The notes below the pieces were generated by a model that saw nothing but the letters and a program-made list of their open reading frames with translations, was not told where the DNA came from and ran no database searches. Of a stretch of DNA of 64,000 nucleotides, positions 9,104-18,827 are shown piece by piece. This DNA is from Paenibacillus luteus. Lineage in GTDB: Bacteria; Bacillota; Bacilli; Paenibacillales; Paenibacillaceae. The position numbers and the translations under genes are program-made. How positions within the stretch are numbered: position 1 is the first letter of the stretch; each line of letters starts with the position of its first letter. Location of the stretch: assembly GCF_006542765.1 (NCBI RefSeq), contig NZ_SKCD01000022.1, positions 531,218 to 595,217 of the forward strand, written 5' to 3'.

Positions 9104-10471
9104 TTACTTGTCAAACCACGTATTTTCGCTCCAGATCTTGTTCATCGCCACATTAAAATCATCAGCTGCGTACTCGCCCGTTAATAAATTCGCACCTTGC
9201 GTAGATATTTCGGCAGACGTCCTTGCATCTAGCGAATTAAGAGCAAATGACGCGATTTTATTAGGAATCGGATTGTACCAGTCAACGAACTTCTGCATAA
9301 GCGGGCTCCTATCCATTGCTTGGTTACCTGTCTGCAAAGATATAGGAGCACCGGTAGATTCGAAGTATAACGCATCCGCCATGGCTAGAAATTCGGCAAG
9401 CTTGACGGCCTCTTCCGGGTTCTTGGTTTTGCCGTTTACCGCATAACCATTAATCGGAGAACCCCAGAACTGTACGTTTTCTGTAGGGCTATACTTATCG
9501 CTGGCACTTGGAAATGGGAAGAAATCAACCGTTTCATCTTTGGCGAGATTTGGCAGCTCCCAAGTAAACATCCATAACATAGCCGCTTTTTTAGACGTAA
9601 ACATTTCCATGGCCGGACCATAATCTATATTGGCAATACCGTCTGGGAACACGCCTTCTTTAACTAGCGTTTCGATGCGAGCTGCTCCTTCCTTGACCGA
9701 TGGATTGTTAAAGTCCGTTTTGTTGCTGACAAGGTCTGCCATCGCCTGCGGATCTCCGATTTGAATCATTTGCTGAAGCATAAAGAGTTTCGGTCCCCAC
9801 CCGTCCTTGCCGGGAGTCACAGCCGGTATCATGCCTTTGCTCTTGAGCGTCTTCGAGATTTGAATCAGCTCATCGAACGTCGTTGGCACTTGAACCCCGG
9901 CTTCCTCAAACATATCTTTATGATAGAAGATGACAGGGGTGAAATACGTGTCCGCTCCGGAAGACAAGCTGTAGATCCCGTTATCGACATGCTTTAACGC
10001 ATCCGGCACCGCGTATTTGTCCAAGAAGCCGTCTTTGGAAATATAAGGTGTCAGATCCAGGATGCTGCCTGTGCTCTTTAGCGGCGTAAAGTAGCCCGCA
10101 TCATTCCAGAATACGTCTGGCATATCCCCAGATGCATTTAACGTCTTCAATTTGTTTGCCATGTCCTCGCCGCCGCCGCCGGGCTCAAACTCGACTTCAA
10201 GATTAGGAAGCGCTGAAGCAATATTCGGTTTAATAAATTTTTCCATAATGTTGTTGCGATTCTCATCCGTCGTAAGCGTTATGACTCTCATCTTAATTTT
10301 TTTGCTGTCCGTCTCCGTCGTATTCTTATTATCCTCCTTGCTTGTTGCCGAGGGCGATGGATTGTCCGACGGCTCGTTGGATTTGGTTTCATTCCCACTG
10401 CTGCATGCTGATGAAACCAGTAAAGTACTTGCCATAAGTAACATAGCTGCTGCCTTTGACTTCGTTTTCAT
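9104..10471 (-). CDS. Extracellular sugar-binding lipoprotein (family 1 solute-binding protein)
   Basis: 455 aa with a GGGGAGG ribosome-binding site. Basic N-terminus, hydrophobic segment, and a lipoprotein-type cysteine in VSSACSSG, then a low-complexity Ser/Asp/Thr linker. The body has the usual features of family 1 binding proteins (PDVFWNDAGYFTPL, FNNPSVKEGAARIETL, SPINGYAVNGKTKNPEEAVKLAEF). It should capture an oligosaccharide for the two permeases that follow. It lies between the regulator genes and the permeases, the standard YesMN-linked order. Confidence 0.87.
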   Translation of the reverse strand: MKTKSKAAAMLLMASTLLVSSACSSGNETKSNEPSDNPSPSATSKEDNKNTTETDSKKIKMRVITLTTDENRNNIMEKFIKPNIASALPNLEVEFEPGGGGEDMANKLKTLNASGDMPDVFWNDAGYFTPLKSTGSILDLTPYISKDGFLDKYAVPDALKHVDNGIYSLSSGADTYFTPVIFYHKDMFEEAGVQVPTTFDELIQISKTLKSKGMIPAVTPGKDGWGPKLFMLQQMIQIGDPQAMADLVSNKTDFNNPSVKEGAARIETLVKEGVFPDGIANIDYGPAMEMFTSKKAAMLWMFTWELPNLAKDETVDFFPFPSASDKYSPTENVQFWGSPINGYAVNGKTKNPEEAVKLAEFLAMADALYFESTGAPISLQTGNQAMDRSPLMQKFVDWYNPIPNKIASFALNSLDARTSAEISTQGANLLTGEYAADDFNVAMNKIWSENTWFDK

Positions 10472-10610
10472 TGTTTACCTCCCCTATTTGTCAAAGCGGA
10501 TATCGGATTGATTTTAGATGTTGAAAGCGGTATCAACCTTGAGTTAATTTTACGAATCTTCCCAAATTTAGTACAGAGATTATTCTCGGACCAGCAGTAA
10601 AATTATCGGC

Positions 10611-10659
10611 AAAAAAATAGACGTTAGAGGCAAAGTTTTCACTTTTCCCCTAACGTCTG
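10611..10659 (-). terminator. Terminator between response regulator and binding-protein genes
   Basis: Long hairpin AGACGTTAGRGG...CCYCTAACGTCT followed by TTTTTTT on the minus strand. It separates the two-component system transcript from the transporter transcript, implying a separate promoter for the binding-protein gene in 10472-10610. Confidence 0.8.
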
Positions 10660-10673
10660 CAATGAAGTATAGG

Positions 10674-12281
10674 CTATCGGATTTGATTCACATATTTGCT
10701 AGGCGTGATTCCCATATATTTTTTGAAGCATTTGCTGAAATAGTTGGCGTCCGCATATCCCACCTGGTTCGATACGTTTTGGATAACCTTCTCTCCCTGA
10801 TCAAAAAGCTCTTTTGCTTTAATCATCCGTATTTCGGTCAGGTAGTCATTGATCGTAAGGGTCGTTTCTTTCTTAAATACGAAGCAAAGATGATTGTAAT
10901 TCATATGAACGCTCTTGGCGATATCTTCGATTCGCAGTTCTTCGTTGCCGTAATGCCTCAAAATATACGATTTGACCTCCTCGATAACTTTGACGGCTCT
11001 ATTGGGTTTGCGACTATGCACATGATCCATGGCCTTTAAAATTAAAGCACGTATCCAGTCCTCCAACTCATTGAAGGTTTTCAACCGCTGAACATGTTGG
11101 ATCATATCGGGTTGTGTCGTATTTCGGAAGACATCTTCAAAGCTTTGCGACGTTTCGGCCAAAAACTCCAGGCATGTGGATACAATTTCGATTCCGGCGA
11201 GAAGCAGCATTTCCATAGACGCTTTTTGGACGCGAGTATCATGAAAAAAACGCGAGAGCCATTCTTCCGTCTCGGATATGTTCCCGATTCGCATGAACAT
11301 CAGCAAGCCGCTTCTTTTTTCCACCGAGAACAATCCGACCTTCATCCCGGTTTCCGCAATCAAGGAATGTGCGAACACCTTGTTGCCACCCCATACAAAC
11401 CGTTGCTTCAAGGCGATTAATGCTTCCTTATATGAAACCGAAATAGACTCAACCGTTTCGCAGCCGTTCCCTAAGCCGATCGTTACCGTACAGGCTAAAT
11501 CGTTTTCTACGTTCCATCGAATCCGTTTGCAAATCGTTTCCAGCTTGTTGAAGGCACCGTCAGGAGATCCTATGATCAGAACCAGACGAGCATCATAATC
11601 ATGACAGCTGACACACTGAAAAGCGCTTTGCAAATCATTTTGGGCGATTTCCTGTACCTTGGCTTTGCGAATTAGCATATCCTCCTCATGATTCCTCTCA
11701 TCGCTTGAATCCAGGTCGACGACGATCGCCAGGTAATGCAACCCTTCCAACTTTATCCCCAAATCATTTAATCGATCCCGTTCGGTACTGGATCTAGAGA
11801 TAACGTTGCCTTGCAGCCAACCGTTCAGCACTTGCTCCTTCATGACAGACAAGCCTTCACTCGCCTGTTTTCTTAAATCGTCCAATTCTAGCTTACCCAG
11901 ACGCTCCGTTCGTATCAGTTCCTTTATATCTAGTAAAGAGCTTTGGAGCTCTTCTTCGTTAATAGGTTTCAGCACGTAATTAAAAACGCCTAATTGCACG
12001 GCCTGTCTGGCATATACGAATTCGCTATGGCCTGACAACACCAGAAATTTTGTTCTCCGGTCGCGCTCCTTGGCTTTGTGTATAAACTCCAATCCATCCA
12101 TAATTGGCATATTCATATCGACCAGCACGACATCAGGCTCTACCTCGGTCATCAGCTCCAACGCATCCGCCCCGTTTTTTGCTTCCCCCGCGATTTGAAA
12201 GCCCAACTCCCTCCATGGCAGCGAAATCTTCAAAGCTTGCCTGAAGTAATATTCATCATCGACGATAAGAACTTTGTACAT
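10674..12281 (-). CDS. AraC-type response regulator (YesN family)
   Basis: 535 aa with a GGAGG ribosome-binding site. N-terminal receiver domain with acidic pair DDE (residues 8-10), phospho-acceptor Asp55 in VLVDMNMPIMDG, and Lys in NYVLKPINEEEL. A variable middle region follows, then a C-terminal AraC/XylS double helix-turn-helix (~430-535: IEDIAKSVHMNYNHLCFVFKKE and VSNQVGYADANYFSKCFKKYMGITPSKY). It is the partner of the kinase encoded just upstream and probably activates the transporter and beta-helix genes in response to an external sugar. Confidence 0.92.
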   Translation of the reverse strand: MYKVLIVDDEYYFRQALKISLPWRELGFQIAGEAKNGADALELMTEVEPDVVLVDMNMPIMDGLEFIHKAKERDRRTKFLVLSGHSEFVYARQAVQLGVFNYVLKPINEEELQSSLLDIKELIRTERLGKLELDDLRKQASEGLSVMKEQVLNGWLQGNVISRSSTERDRLNDLGIKLEGLHYLAIVVDLDSSDERNHEEDMLIRKAKVQEIAQNDLQSAFQCVSCHDYDARLVLIIGSPDGAFNKLETICKRIRWNVENDLACTVTIGLGNGCETVESISVSYKEALIALKQRFVWGGNKVFAHSLIAETGMKVGLFSVEKRSGLLMFMRIGNISETEEWLSRFFHDTRVQKASMEMLLLAGIEIVSTCLEFLAETSQSFEDVFRNTTQPDMIQHVQRLKTFNELEDWIRALILKAMDHVHSRKPNRAVKVIEEVKSYILRHYGNEELRIEDIAKSVHMNYNHLCFVFKKETTLTINDYLTEIRMIKAKELFDQGEKVIQNVSNQVGYADANYFSKCFKKYMGITPSKYVNQIR

Positions 12282-12356
12282 GATCTTTCCTCCTATTCTA
12301 TTCCATCCTTAACTTGTGGATAATAGAAATGCCAGCCTCATGGATGCGAGCAGGAG

Positions 12357-14153
12357 CTAATGATGACGAAGAGGCAGTACAATTATAATTTTTGTATAAA
12401 CGCCGTATTCGCTTTCAACTTGCAGTCCGTATCTGTCCCCGTACAGCATTCGAATTCGATTAGAAACGCTTCTAATCCCAAATCCGCCAGCTTCATCAAA
12501 AACGCTGGATCCTGTCATTATCGCAGTGGTTTGATTCTTGTGCATACCAGCGCCGTTATCGTAAATTTCAATTTCCACGTTGTTGCCGCTACGCCTTCCT
12601 GTAATGCGTATGATTCCTTTTTCCTTTTTGAGCTTCAATCCGTGATAAATAGCATTCTCCACGATAGGCTGCAGTGTTAACTTCGGTATCGAATAGGTCA
12701 TAATTTCATTGTCAATTTCCATCGTATACTCCATATACTCCACATAACGCAGCTGCTGAATTTCCAAATAGCTTTCCGTCAAACGCATCTCTTCACCTAT
12801 CGATATGATATCGTTACCATTGCTTAACGAGATCTTATAGAAATTCGCCATGTATTGGGATGCCTGTATGGCTTGCTTCCCTAAGCCCAGCTTAATAAGC
12901 GAAATAATGGTTTCAACCGTATTGTACAAAAAATGAGGCTTCACTTGGGATTGCAGCAATTTAAATTCAATCTCGGCTTTTGTCCTTTGTTTCTCGACGT
13001 TTTCGGCCATAAGTGCCTCAATGCGATCCATTAAGTTATTGAAGCCCTCGCTTAAATATCCGATCTCATCTTTGGATTGGTAAGCGCTTCTGACTTGCAT
13101 CTTTCCCGTCCGGATTTCTCTCATGGTCTTGGCAAGCTGGAAGATGGAACGAGTGATCGACCGGGACAATAGGAAGGACACAATTAATGCGAGTAGCAAG
13201 CATGCTGCGCCGATCCCGAGAATCAATTGATTGATTTCTTTCCGATCCGAAGAAATTTCATTCACAGGGATAGCGCTTACAATTGTCCATTTCAACGGTT
13301 CGAAGTGATGGGTAAATATCAACATTTCTTCACTTCCGCTGCCCTGGGTAAATGTTGTATCTTTACCATTCTCGGGAATGTTTATGGAGACGGCTTCCTT
13401 GAAATCCCGGTATAACATAGCTTTATTCTGTGCGGAAATAATTCGGCCGGCGGAATCGACGATATAAAATTCGCCGCCCTTGGTTTTCCCTTCCTCGTAA
13501 ATCGAGGCAATCGTCGTTTCTTTCACGTACAAAAAAATTCTGCCTATCGTTTTACCTGTATCTTTGTGAATGACCGTTTTGGAAACCGCAAATACGTTGT
13601 CTTCACCTTCATATATGAATCCAAACTTGATCAAGCCTGTCCAAGTAGGTAAATAGAAACGATCTTCCACTCCATAACCGTCGCCGAATATGCGCGACGC
13701 ATAAGCGTTATCGGCAAACCCGACGTCCACCCAGTGATGATTCGAGGTGAGGATGCTTACCGCTTTAATTTTAGTGTTAGGCTCTACAATATTGCTAATC
13801 GTCTCTGAAAGGGTTTTTTTCATTGAAAGATTATTTAAACCTTCAACCGGCTTGCTTGCATAGAACTCATTATTTAATAATAAATCGTTATAAAGCACGT
13901 TCTGCAATCGATAATCGCTGGCCAGAATTTTTGAATAATCTTCAATTGTAGATACCAAGGTTTGAAGGTTGTTTTTGATGAGCACAAGTTCTCGAGATGA
14001 ATTATTAATCTCTTTCTCAATAATGGCCTTCTGTGAAATCGTGTTGGCGAAGTACGACTGAGTGGAAATAAATACGACAATGATTAATAAATTCGCTATG
14101 AATATTTTGTTTTTAATGGAAATCCCGCCTATATACTTCGAGAAACCTATCAT
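12357..14153 (-). CDS. Membrane sensor histidine kinase (YesM family)
   Basis: 598 aa from the ATG at 14153, chosen for the AAAGGAAG ahead of it; an ATG at 14180 adds 9 residues but lacks a good site. Two membrane segments enclose a large extracytoplasmic sensor region (dCache-like). Then HAMP (RSITRSIFQLAKTMREIRTGKM), the His_kinase motif with phospho-His in VKPHFLYNTVETI, and a HATPase_c domain with N-box (VENAIYHGLK) and G-box (DNGAGM, GGFGIRSVSNRI). It phosphorylates the regulator encoded 75 bp downstream. The ligand is unknown, most likely the sugar handled by the locus. Confidence 0.92.
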   Translation of the reverse strand: MIGFSKYIGGISIKNKIFIANLLIIVVFISTQSYFANTISQKAIIEKEINNSSRELVLIKNNLQTLVSTIEDYSKILASDYRLQNVLYNDLLLNNEFYASKPVEGLNNLSMKKTLSETISNIVEPNTKIKAVSILTSNHHWVDVGFADNAYASRIFGDGYGVEDRFYLPTWTGLIKFGFIYEGEDNVFAVSKTVIHKDTGKTIGRIFLYVKETTIASIYEEGKTKGGEFYIVDSAGRIISAQNKAMLYRDFKEAVSINIPENGKDTTFTQGSGSEEMLIFTHHFEPLKWTIVSAIPVNEISSDRKEINQLILGIGAACLLLALIVSFLLSRSITRSIFQLAKTMREIRTGKMQVRSAYQSKDEIGYLSEGFNNLMDRIEALMAENVEKQRTKAEIEFKLLQSQVKPHFLYNTVETIISLIKLGLGKQAIQASQYMANFYKISLSNGNDIISIGEEMRLTESYLEIQQLRYVEYMEYTMEIDNEIMTYSIPKLTLQPIVENAIYHGLKLKKEKGIIRITGRRSGNNVEIEIYDNGAGMHKNQTTAIMTGSSVFDEAGGFGIRSVSNRIRMLYGDRYGLQVESEYGVYTKIIIVLPLRHH

Positions 14154-14286
14154 AGCGCGATTACTTCCTTTCTCTTCCATACGTCAAAAATTTTGTGGGA
14201 ACCCTGATTATGAGAGTAGGTTAATCTGAAGGGTGTGGAGAGAACGCCTTTATGTATAAGATATTTATGTGGGGGATTACTTTTAA

Positions 14287-14330
14287 GGATAGCATAGGTT
14301 TAATAAGTGTCAATTACATTGCTTGCGCTT
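14287..14330. repeat. Solo IS30-type terminal repeat
   Basis: ATAGCATAGGTTTAATAAGT and the following GTCAA...TTGCTTG closely match the segment just after the decayed IS30 transposase gene at 20722-20760. No transposase is next to this copy, so it looks like a leftover IS end marking the left border of the accessory region. Confidence 0.45.
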
Positions 14331-14494
14331 GACGGAATCCCAGACTAAAAGGTGCAGTTAGGTCCGCAGCATATGCAGGCATTTCTCCATAGAAAGTATT
14401 CTTTAAATCAAATACATTTGGTTTACTCTCTAAAAACTACTCTTTTCGGGAAACCAATCAAAACCGCGGCTATCATTCAAATCTAAGACATTTC

Positions 14495-14647
14495 ATTCTC
14501 AATACAACGAGCCGCAAACGTTGCGAACTTCGTGCTTTTTCCCGTTTGGAAGCTCACGATCACTTTGATGAATTCAATCGCGCCGATGGAGATTAGATCC
14601 TCTAAATCTTCCCGGTATTGTCGAATTTCTTGACGTTGTAGACACAA
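14495..14647 (-). pseudogene. sigK: sigK fragment F (middle piece only, frameshifted)
   Basis: The minus strand encodes a piece matching SigK from VKKFDNT through FAARCIENE, then ends at once with a stop. It has a one-base loss after NT (CCGGGAAGA where other copies have CCGGGGAAGA) and several substitutions, so it is dead. The right end shares the att-like core (TTGTAGACACAA). The left break falls in GAGAATGAAATG, at the codons corresponding to IENE. From memory, that is where the Bacillus subtilis skin element splits sigK and where its 5-bp AATGA core lies. The rest of 14181-14852 shows no gene. Confidence 0.75.
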
Positions 14648-14792
14648 CCCAATGTAATTAATTCATTACAGTCTCATCGCTACCAGCGATAGGAATAGGT
14701 TAGGATTTAATATGTTGATGTAGAATAATTCCTTAAGGGCAATCTACGGAGCCAAAGACTAATAATACCCTCCAATAAATCCTTTACTGACG

Positions 14793-14817
14793 AAAAAACC
14801 CACCTCGACGGGTGGGC
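14793..14817 (-). terminator. Terminator of the anti-sigma/sigma unit
   Basis: CCCACC-tcgacg-GGTGGG stem, followed by TTTTTT on the minus strand, 35 nt after the anti-sigma stop codon. Confidence 0.8.
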
Positions 14818-14852
14818 GTTCAATTCATTCACGATATACATGCATCAACTCA

Positions 14853-15545
14853 TTAAGGCTCCACCGATTCGGCTACCTTCATGGCCTCATCGCCCGAAAT
14901 CGGACCGGACACGCCATACTGTATGCCGTCAACCACCCAGAACAGCTCCGTGAACTCCGCTTGCTCGAAAATTAAGCCGTCCGCTCCGCCCACTTTGGTC
15001 TGTGTGAACAGGTCCGTCGGGGATGCCGTCAGCATGCGACTCGCGCTGAAAGTCACCGTCTTATCACCCGAGCCGTATGTGAAGTTCAAATCTCTAAGCG
15101 GTTGGTCCTTCATTCCCACGCCGACGATCTCAGCCAGCTTGAAGCCTTCCGGGGCAATTTGAGGAACAAGCACACCGGAACCGAAAGCTGTTTTCGCTGC
15201 CTCCGTCGTTCCGAATGGAGTTGTAATCAATTGGGACAACTCCGAACCTGTGGCTCCTCCGTTTCCGGGCAGTACGATTCCCGACGAATGATCCGTTGGC
15301 GTCGGTACTGCAGCGGGCTCTTGCAACATCGGCAATCCTGTCACTATGACGACTGCTGCGACCAACGCTGCCGCTCCTGCAATCCAGGCTTTCGGAAGAA
15401 CGAATCGGCGGCGGCTTCTCTGCTCCGCGGCGGCTTGTTTCCTGATCTTCTGTTTAACGCTATCGCTCAATTCCATTTTAGAGAACAACATATCATCCGA
15501 CTCCTTTTGTAAATGTTGTCGTAAATTACGCTCTATGTCCGTCAT
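14853..15545 (-). CDS. Membrane anti-sigma factor with DUF4367-like C-terminal domain
   Basis: 230 aa. The N-terminal ~50 residues are charged and cytoplasmic, followed by one membrane segment at ~52-70 (IAGAAALVAAVVIVTGLPML). The extracellular part resembles the DUF4367 type (EGFKLAEIVGVGM, FWVVDGIQYGVSGPISGDEAMKVAESV). Its start overlaps the end of the ECF sigma gene by 20 nt, which suggests translational coupling and supports an anti-sigma role. No zinc-binding HxxxCxxC motif is visible. The signal is unknown. Confidence 0.75.
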   Translation of the reverse strand: MTDIERNLRQHLQKESDDMLFSKMELSDSVKQKIRKQAAAEQRSRRRFVLPKAWIAGAAALVAAVVIVTGLPMLQEPAAVPTPTDHSSGIVLPGNGGATGSELSQLITTPFGTTEAAKTAFGSGVLVPQIAPEGFKLAEIVGVGMKDQPLRDLNFTYGSGDKTVTFSASRMLTASPTDLFTQTKVGGADGLIFEQAEFTELFWVVDGIQYGVSGPISGDEAMKVAESVEP

Positions 15546-16089
15546 CGGTAATCTCCTCCTTGCGCATTTCCCGAGCCAACGCCTCGCGCGCCCGGTGCAG
15601 TCTGTTTCTCACCGTACCCTCGGGCGACGACGTCGCTTTAGCAATTTCCCGTGTGTCCAAGTCCAGATAATAATATAAATACAAAGCCTCCTGATACGGC
15701 AGAGGCAGACGCAGCATATGCCGCAAAATCTCGCTTTTCTGCAATCTTTTAAGCGCTTCTTCTTCCACGTTGAATGTCCGTCCCTGCTCCATCTTGCTTG
15801 GATCGGTTGGCTGTTCTGTAAACATCCGCACGCCCATCTTGTCCCGGCAAACGTTGATGGCGATCGTCGTCAACCAGGTTTTAACCGAGCTATCTCCACG
15901 AAATGAGTTCCAGTTGCGATAAGCGCGAAGAAATACCTCCTGACTGATATCCTCGGCAAAATGCCGATCGCCAGTATAAAAATAAGCGGTGCGCATGACC
16001 GTTGAGCCATAGCTATCCATCAGCTTCTCTAGAGCCTGAGAGGAATCTTTCGAGAAATTTTCCTTGTTATTCGAGCCGGCCGGCTTCAC
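15526..16089 (-). CDS. ECF-family RNA polymerase sigma factor
   Basis: 187 aa. Region 2 (~25-90: MRTAYFYTGDRHFAEDISQEVFLRAYRNWNSFRG) and region 4 (~120-180: LRLPLPYQEALYLYYYLDLDTREIAKATSSPEGTVRNRLHRAREAL) are clear. Size and domain order are typical of ECF sigma factors. It heads a two-gene operon with the overlapping anti-sigma gene and probably controls its own promoter in 16090-16226. The regulon cannot be inferred. Confidence 0.92.
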   Translation of the reverse strand: MKPAGSNNKENFSKDSSQALEKLMDSYGSTVMRTAYFYTGDRHFAEDISQEVFLRAYRNWNSFRGDSSVKTWLTTIAINVCRDKMGVRMFTEQPTDPSKMEQGRTFNVEEEALKRLQKSEILRHMLRLPLPYQEALYLYYYLDLDTREIAKATSSPEGTVRNRLHRAREALAREMRKEEITDDGHRA

Positions 16090-16226
16090 TGAATTATCAC
16101 CTCCACCTTATTAGACGGCCTGAGCGCATTTTTCGCTGCACTGCGTTTTAAATCTGACAGTCCATTAAAGATTTTGTGAATTTGAGCTTAAGTCCCCTTA
16201 CTCCTTCTAACATGAAATCAAACGAT

Positions 16227-16267
16227 GAAAAGCCACATGAACAGTATGCCTGTTGATGTGGCTTTTC
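16227..16267. terminator. Bidirectional-type terminator hairpin
   Basis: AAAAGCCACAT...ATGTGGCTTTT stem about 92 bp past the stop of the 16359-17246 gene. T-rich flanks on both sides allow use in either direction; the minus-strand use ends that gene's transcript. Confidence 0.7.
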
Positions 16268-16358
16268 GACTTCATCTTCGGTTTAAAAGTTACATCTCTT
16301 CATAAGATTACTTCATCCACAATCAATAGCTTATCCTCGTTTACCCTCACGATTCTTT

Positions 16359-17246
16359 TTACATATGTTTTTCCGCATAAAAATGCCATATCCAATCAGA
16401 TATAACATTATCATTATAATCCCTTAACATGTATGAATCCTCAAAACTTTCATTTTGTATTCCATGTAACTGAAGAATAGAGTCATAGTATATCGACATT
16501 TGTTCTGAACTCTGACTATCTTGAAGTAACCTATCGCTCATTTCTTTTTCATATATACCGTTTATATAAAGATAACTAACTATTTCTAGTAAAGCATAAC
16601 GCTCTCTCTCACCACAAAATTCAAATCGAAAGTCTTCCAAATTATAAATCATATTAGTAATATTTATATATATTGACTCGTCCATCCCATATTTCAAGTA
16701 TAATGCATATAAGAGGTATACTGAATCTGAATATGTGGAAATAACCATATCTTCAGGAGATTGCATAAGTAATACTTCCTTATCTTTTTCAGGAGACGCC
16801 ATTTTTTTTCGACCCATTCCAGTATTCTTTCTCAGATATGAATCCAGTAAATTGTTATTAGAAACATCTATTTTAAAATTCAAAAGCAAAATTTCCCTCT
16901 TTTTGTGCTTAATTTTTATATCATCCAATCCACATAATAAACTGAAAGGCTTACACTTAGATTTGTTAGCTTTAACATCGTCATAATACACAAAATTATA
17001 GGCTTCACACTTATTAATGTGCAATTCGTTATCTGCATACTTGTTGTATTTCAGCAAACAAACACCCAATGACTTAGAATAACTTAGCAATCTTCTGTTT
17101 TTTGAATTATTGACTTCCTTACGGATTTCCTCTGCAAGATATCCTTCAAGTTCAGCTAATTTTAATTGCGGAAGCCTTTCTTTTCGGATTGAATATTCCC
17201 TATGTTGCCCATTAGAATTTTCACTGTCCTCTATTCTGAAAAGCAT
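16359..17246 (-). CDS. Uncharacterised AT-rich protein
   Basis: 295 aa from the ATG at 17246, chosen because AGAGGGGG sits 4 nt upstream; the longer frame from 17285 has no such site. No signal peptide or membrane segment. Lys/Asn/Tyr-rich, with motifs such as KRREILLLNFKI-like beta strands and SPEDMVISTYSDSVYLLYALYLKYG, but I recognise no family. Its GC content is clearly lower than the sigma/anti-sigma pair to the left and the NRPS genes to the right, which suggests separate acquisition. It stands alone between a terminator and an empty stretch. A defence or effector function is possible, but nothing in the sequence proves it. Confidence 0.6.
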   Translation of the reverse strand: MLFRIEDSENSNGQHREYSIRKERLPQLKLAELEGYLAEEIRKEVNNSKNRRLLSYSKSLGVCLLKYNKYADNELHINKCEAYNFVYYDDVKANKSKCKPFSLLCGLDDIKIKHKKREILLLNFKIDVSNNNLLDSYLRKNTGMGRKKMASPEKDKEVLLMQSPEDMVISTYSDSVYLLYALYLKYGMDESIYINITNMIYNLEDFRFEFCGERERYALLEIVSYLYINGIYEKEMSDRLLQDSQSSEQMSIYYDSILQLHGIQNESFEDSYMLRDYNDNVISDWIWHFYAEKHM

Positions 17247-17285
17247 ATTTCCCCCTCTGGATTTCCAATTACTATGACAATTCAC

Positions 17286-17855
17286 GTAATTCTTTCATCA
17301 ATAAGTTAGTGCTATCACAGTAAAAATCATATCCCATTCCAGTCGCATCCTATTTATAACATTCTCCAATTATTTTAACAGATTCCCCCCTTAATTAGTG
17401 CTATTTTACTTTAAAAATAGTAAGGAGACCTTGCACATGCATACGGCAAGAATCTCCTTCAATGTAAACTTGAGCAGTACTGTCACATCTCACTTCGAAC
17501 CATCTATATTAGGTACTCTACCTGTGCGGAATGAGCAGTGTCAACGTAATTCATCGACGAGGGTTGCCCTGAAGCCGCTAGTTCACTGCCTTCAGGACAC
17601 CCCTCTTACCGCTGATTTGATGTCACTCATTCGATCACTACGAGCTGATACAGCGTACGAATGAATTCGACCGCCGCTTGCGCTCATTTCGTGTACCCTT
17701 AAACCTACTTTTTCATTTGCTTCAGCCTGCTCAGAATAACCGTTACTGCTTCCACTAACGATTCTTCGCGCACTCCTCCTGTTTTATCGCCGCTTAAATC
17801 AAGCTTCTAATTGCCTGTATTATCATCCGTTCAATACTGTCGGTTATGCCCCATC
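17286..17855. other. Stretch without a supported gene
   Basis: About 570 bp. It contains a short inverted repeat around 17565-17605 (CCTGAAG...CTTCAGG). Short open frames occur on both strands (for example 17398-17664 plus), but none has a ribosome-binding site and a recognisable product together. It may be eroded coding DNA. Confidence 0.4.
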
Positions 17856-18257
17856 TTACCTCAGTGAGGCATATTTGCTCGATCGCATGAACTCGCGATG
17901 GGCTTCCTGAATCGAGTTCGTACGCATCAGCAGCTCCTCGGAACCACTCTGCTTCAGTTGCCCGGCAATCTGCATCAGCTTAAAAGTTTTGTAATAGTTC
18001 GCATCTGCTTTGCTACGACTATGCTGCAATGCGTCCTCATACGCTTCGCGTTCCATCGAGAGGCTCTTTGCTTGATCATATAGACTCGGATCATATCGCT
18101 GTAAGTAGTCCATTTCGTCGGTGCGCAGCTTTTTGCCCAGCATGAGTATATTTCGAATAGATGCCAAATGCGACTGACCATTCGTCGCGCGTGCGTCCTT
18201 GAATTGCTGCATCGCTTTGAAATAATCACTGACCGGCTGCACAGATTTTACATTCAC
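17856..18257 (-). CDS. Small uncharacterised helical protein
   Basis: 133 aa. GTG start preceded by AGGGGGT at about 9 nt. Highly charged and helical throughout (GKKLRTDEMDYLQRYDPSLYDQAKSLSMEREAYEDAL), with no signal peptide or membrane segment and no cysteines. No family recognised. It lies just left of the repeat that carries sigK copy A, on the same strand. The clean start and uniform coding character argue for a real gene. Confidence 0.55.
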   Translation of the reverse strand: MNVKSVQPVSDYFKAMQQFKDARATNGQSHLASIRNILMLGKKLRTDEMDYLQRYDPSLYDQAKSLSMEREAYEDALQHSRSKADANYYKTFKLMQIAGQLKQSGSEELLMRTNSIQEAHREFMRSSKYASLR

Positions 18258-18714
18258 GCCATTACCCCCTAATTACAAATGTCGTCACATGCAACGATGC
18301 CTTGGTCCAAATATCTGTATGCATCTACTATCTCCCATGACAGCTAACTCTTCTTCGTCAAAAACCTACAAATATTACTTCTAATTTATCATGGTAGATT
18401 GAGTCGTATATGAAATGTAAAGAAATCTTTATGTTCGCGCTTGCAACACGCCATCGGCAACCAGCATATAGCCTGTCTCCTGTATCCTAACATTTCTCTC
18501 CGAATTAGAGTGGTCCGTTTCGTGGACCAGCCCAACCATCAGATAAACCATACGCTGAACAATCATCACACTGATGGGGGCCCTTAGCCACCACAAACAC
18601 AGAAGCCCGAATGCTAAATACACTCGGGCTTAAATATACAGATAAATGCGGTTCCAAACTACTACTTCCTTAAGAGCGACACACAGCACTCTACATGTGT
18701 CGAGTATGTAACAG

Positions 18715-18750
18715 TAAAAACCCAAACGACATCTCTGCCATTTGGTTTCA
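18715..18750 (-). terminator. sigK-type terminator, copy A
   Basis: CCAAATGGC...GTCGTTTGG hairpin followed by GTTTTTAC on the minus strand. The same hairpin follows sigK copies B (26224-26259) and C (57730-57766), showing that the duplicated unit includes the gene's own terminator. Confidence 0.65.
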
Positions 18751-18827
18751 TTTATTGAAATAACATCTGGTTTCCCTATCACAAACAGTCAATAAAATCG
18801 GATGTTCTTTATGAGCTTAAACCAGTC

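Noticed and set aside
17398..17664. 88-codon plus-strand frame
   Set aside because: No clear ribosome-binding site or family, and composition does not stand out; left as uncertain non-coding DNA.
18429..18623. 64-codon minus-strand frame in repeat unit A
   Set aside because: The matching segment in unit B is frameshifted, and the frame overlaps a hairpin; more likely eroded DNA than a gene.
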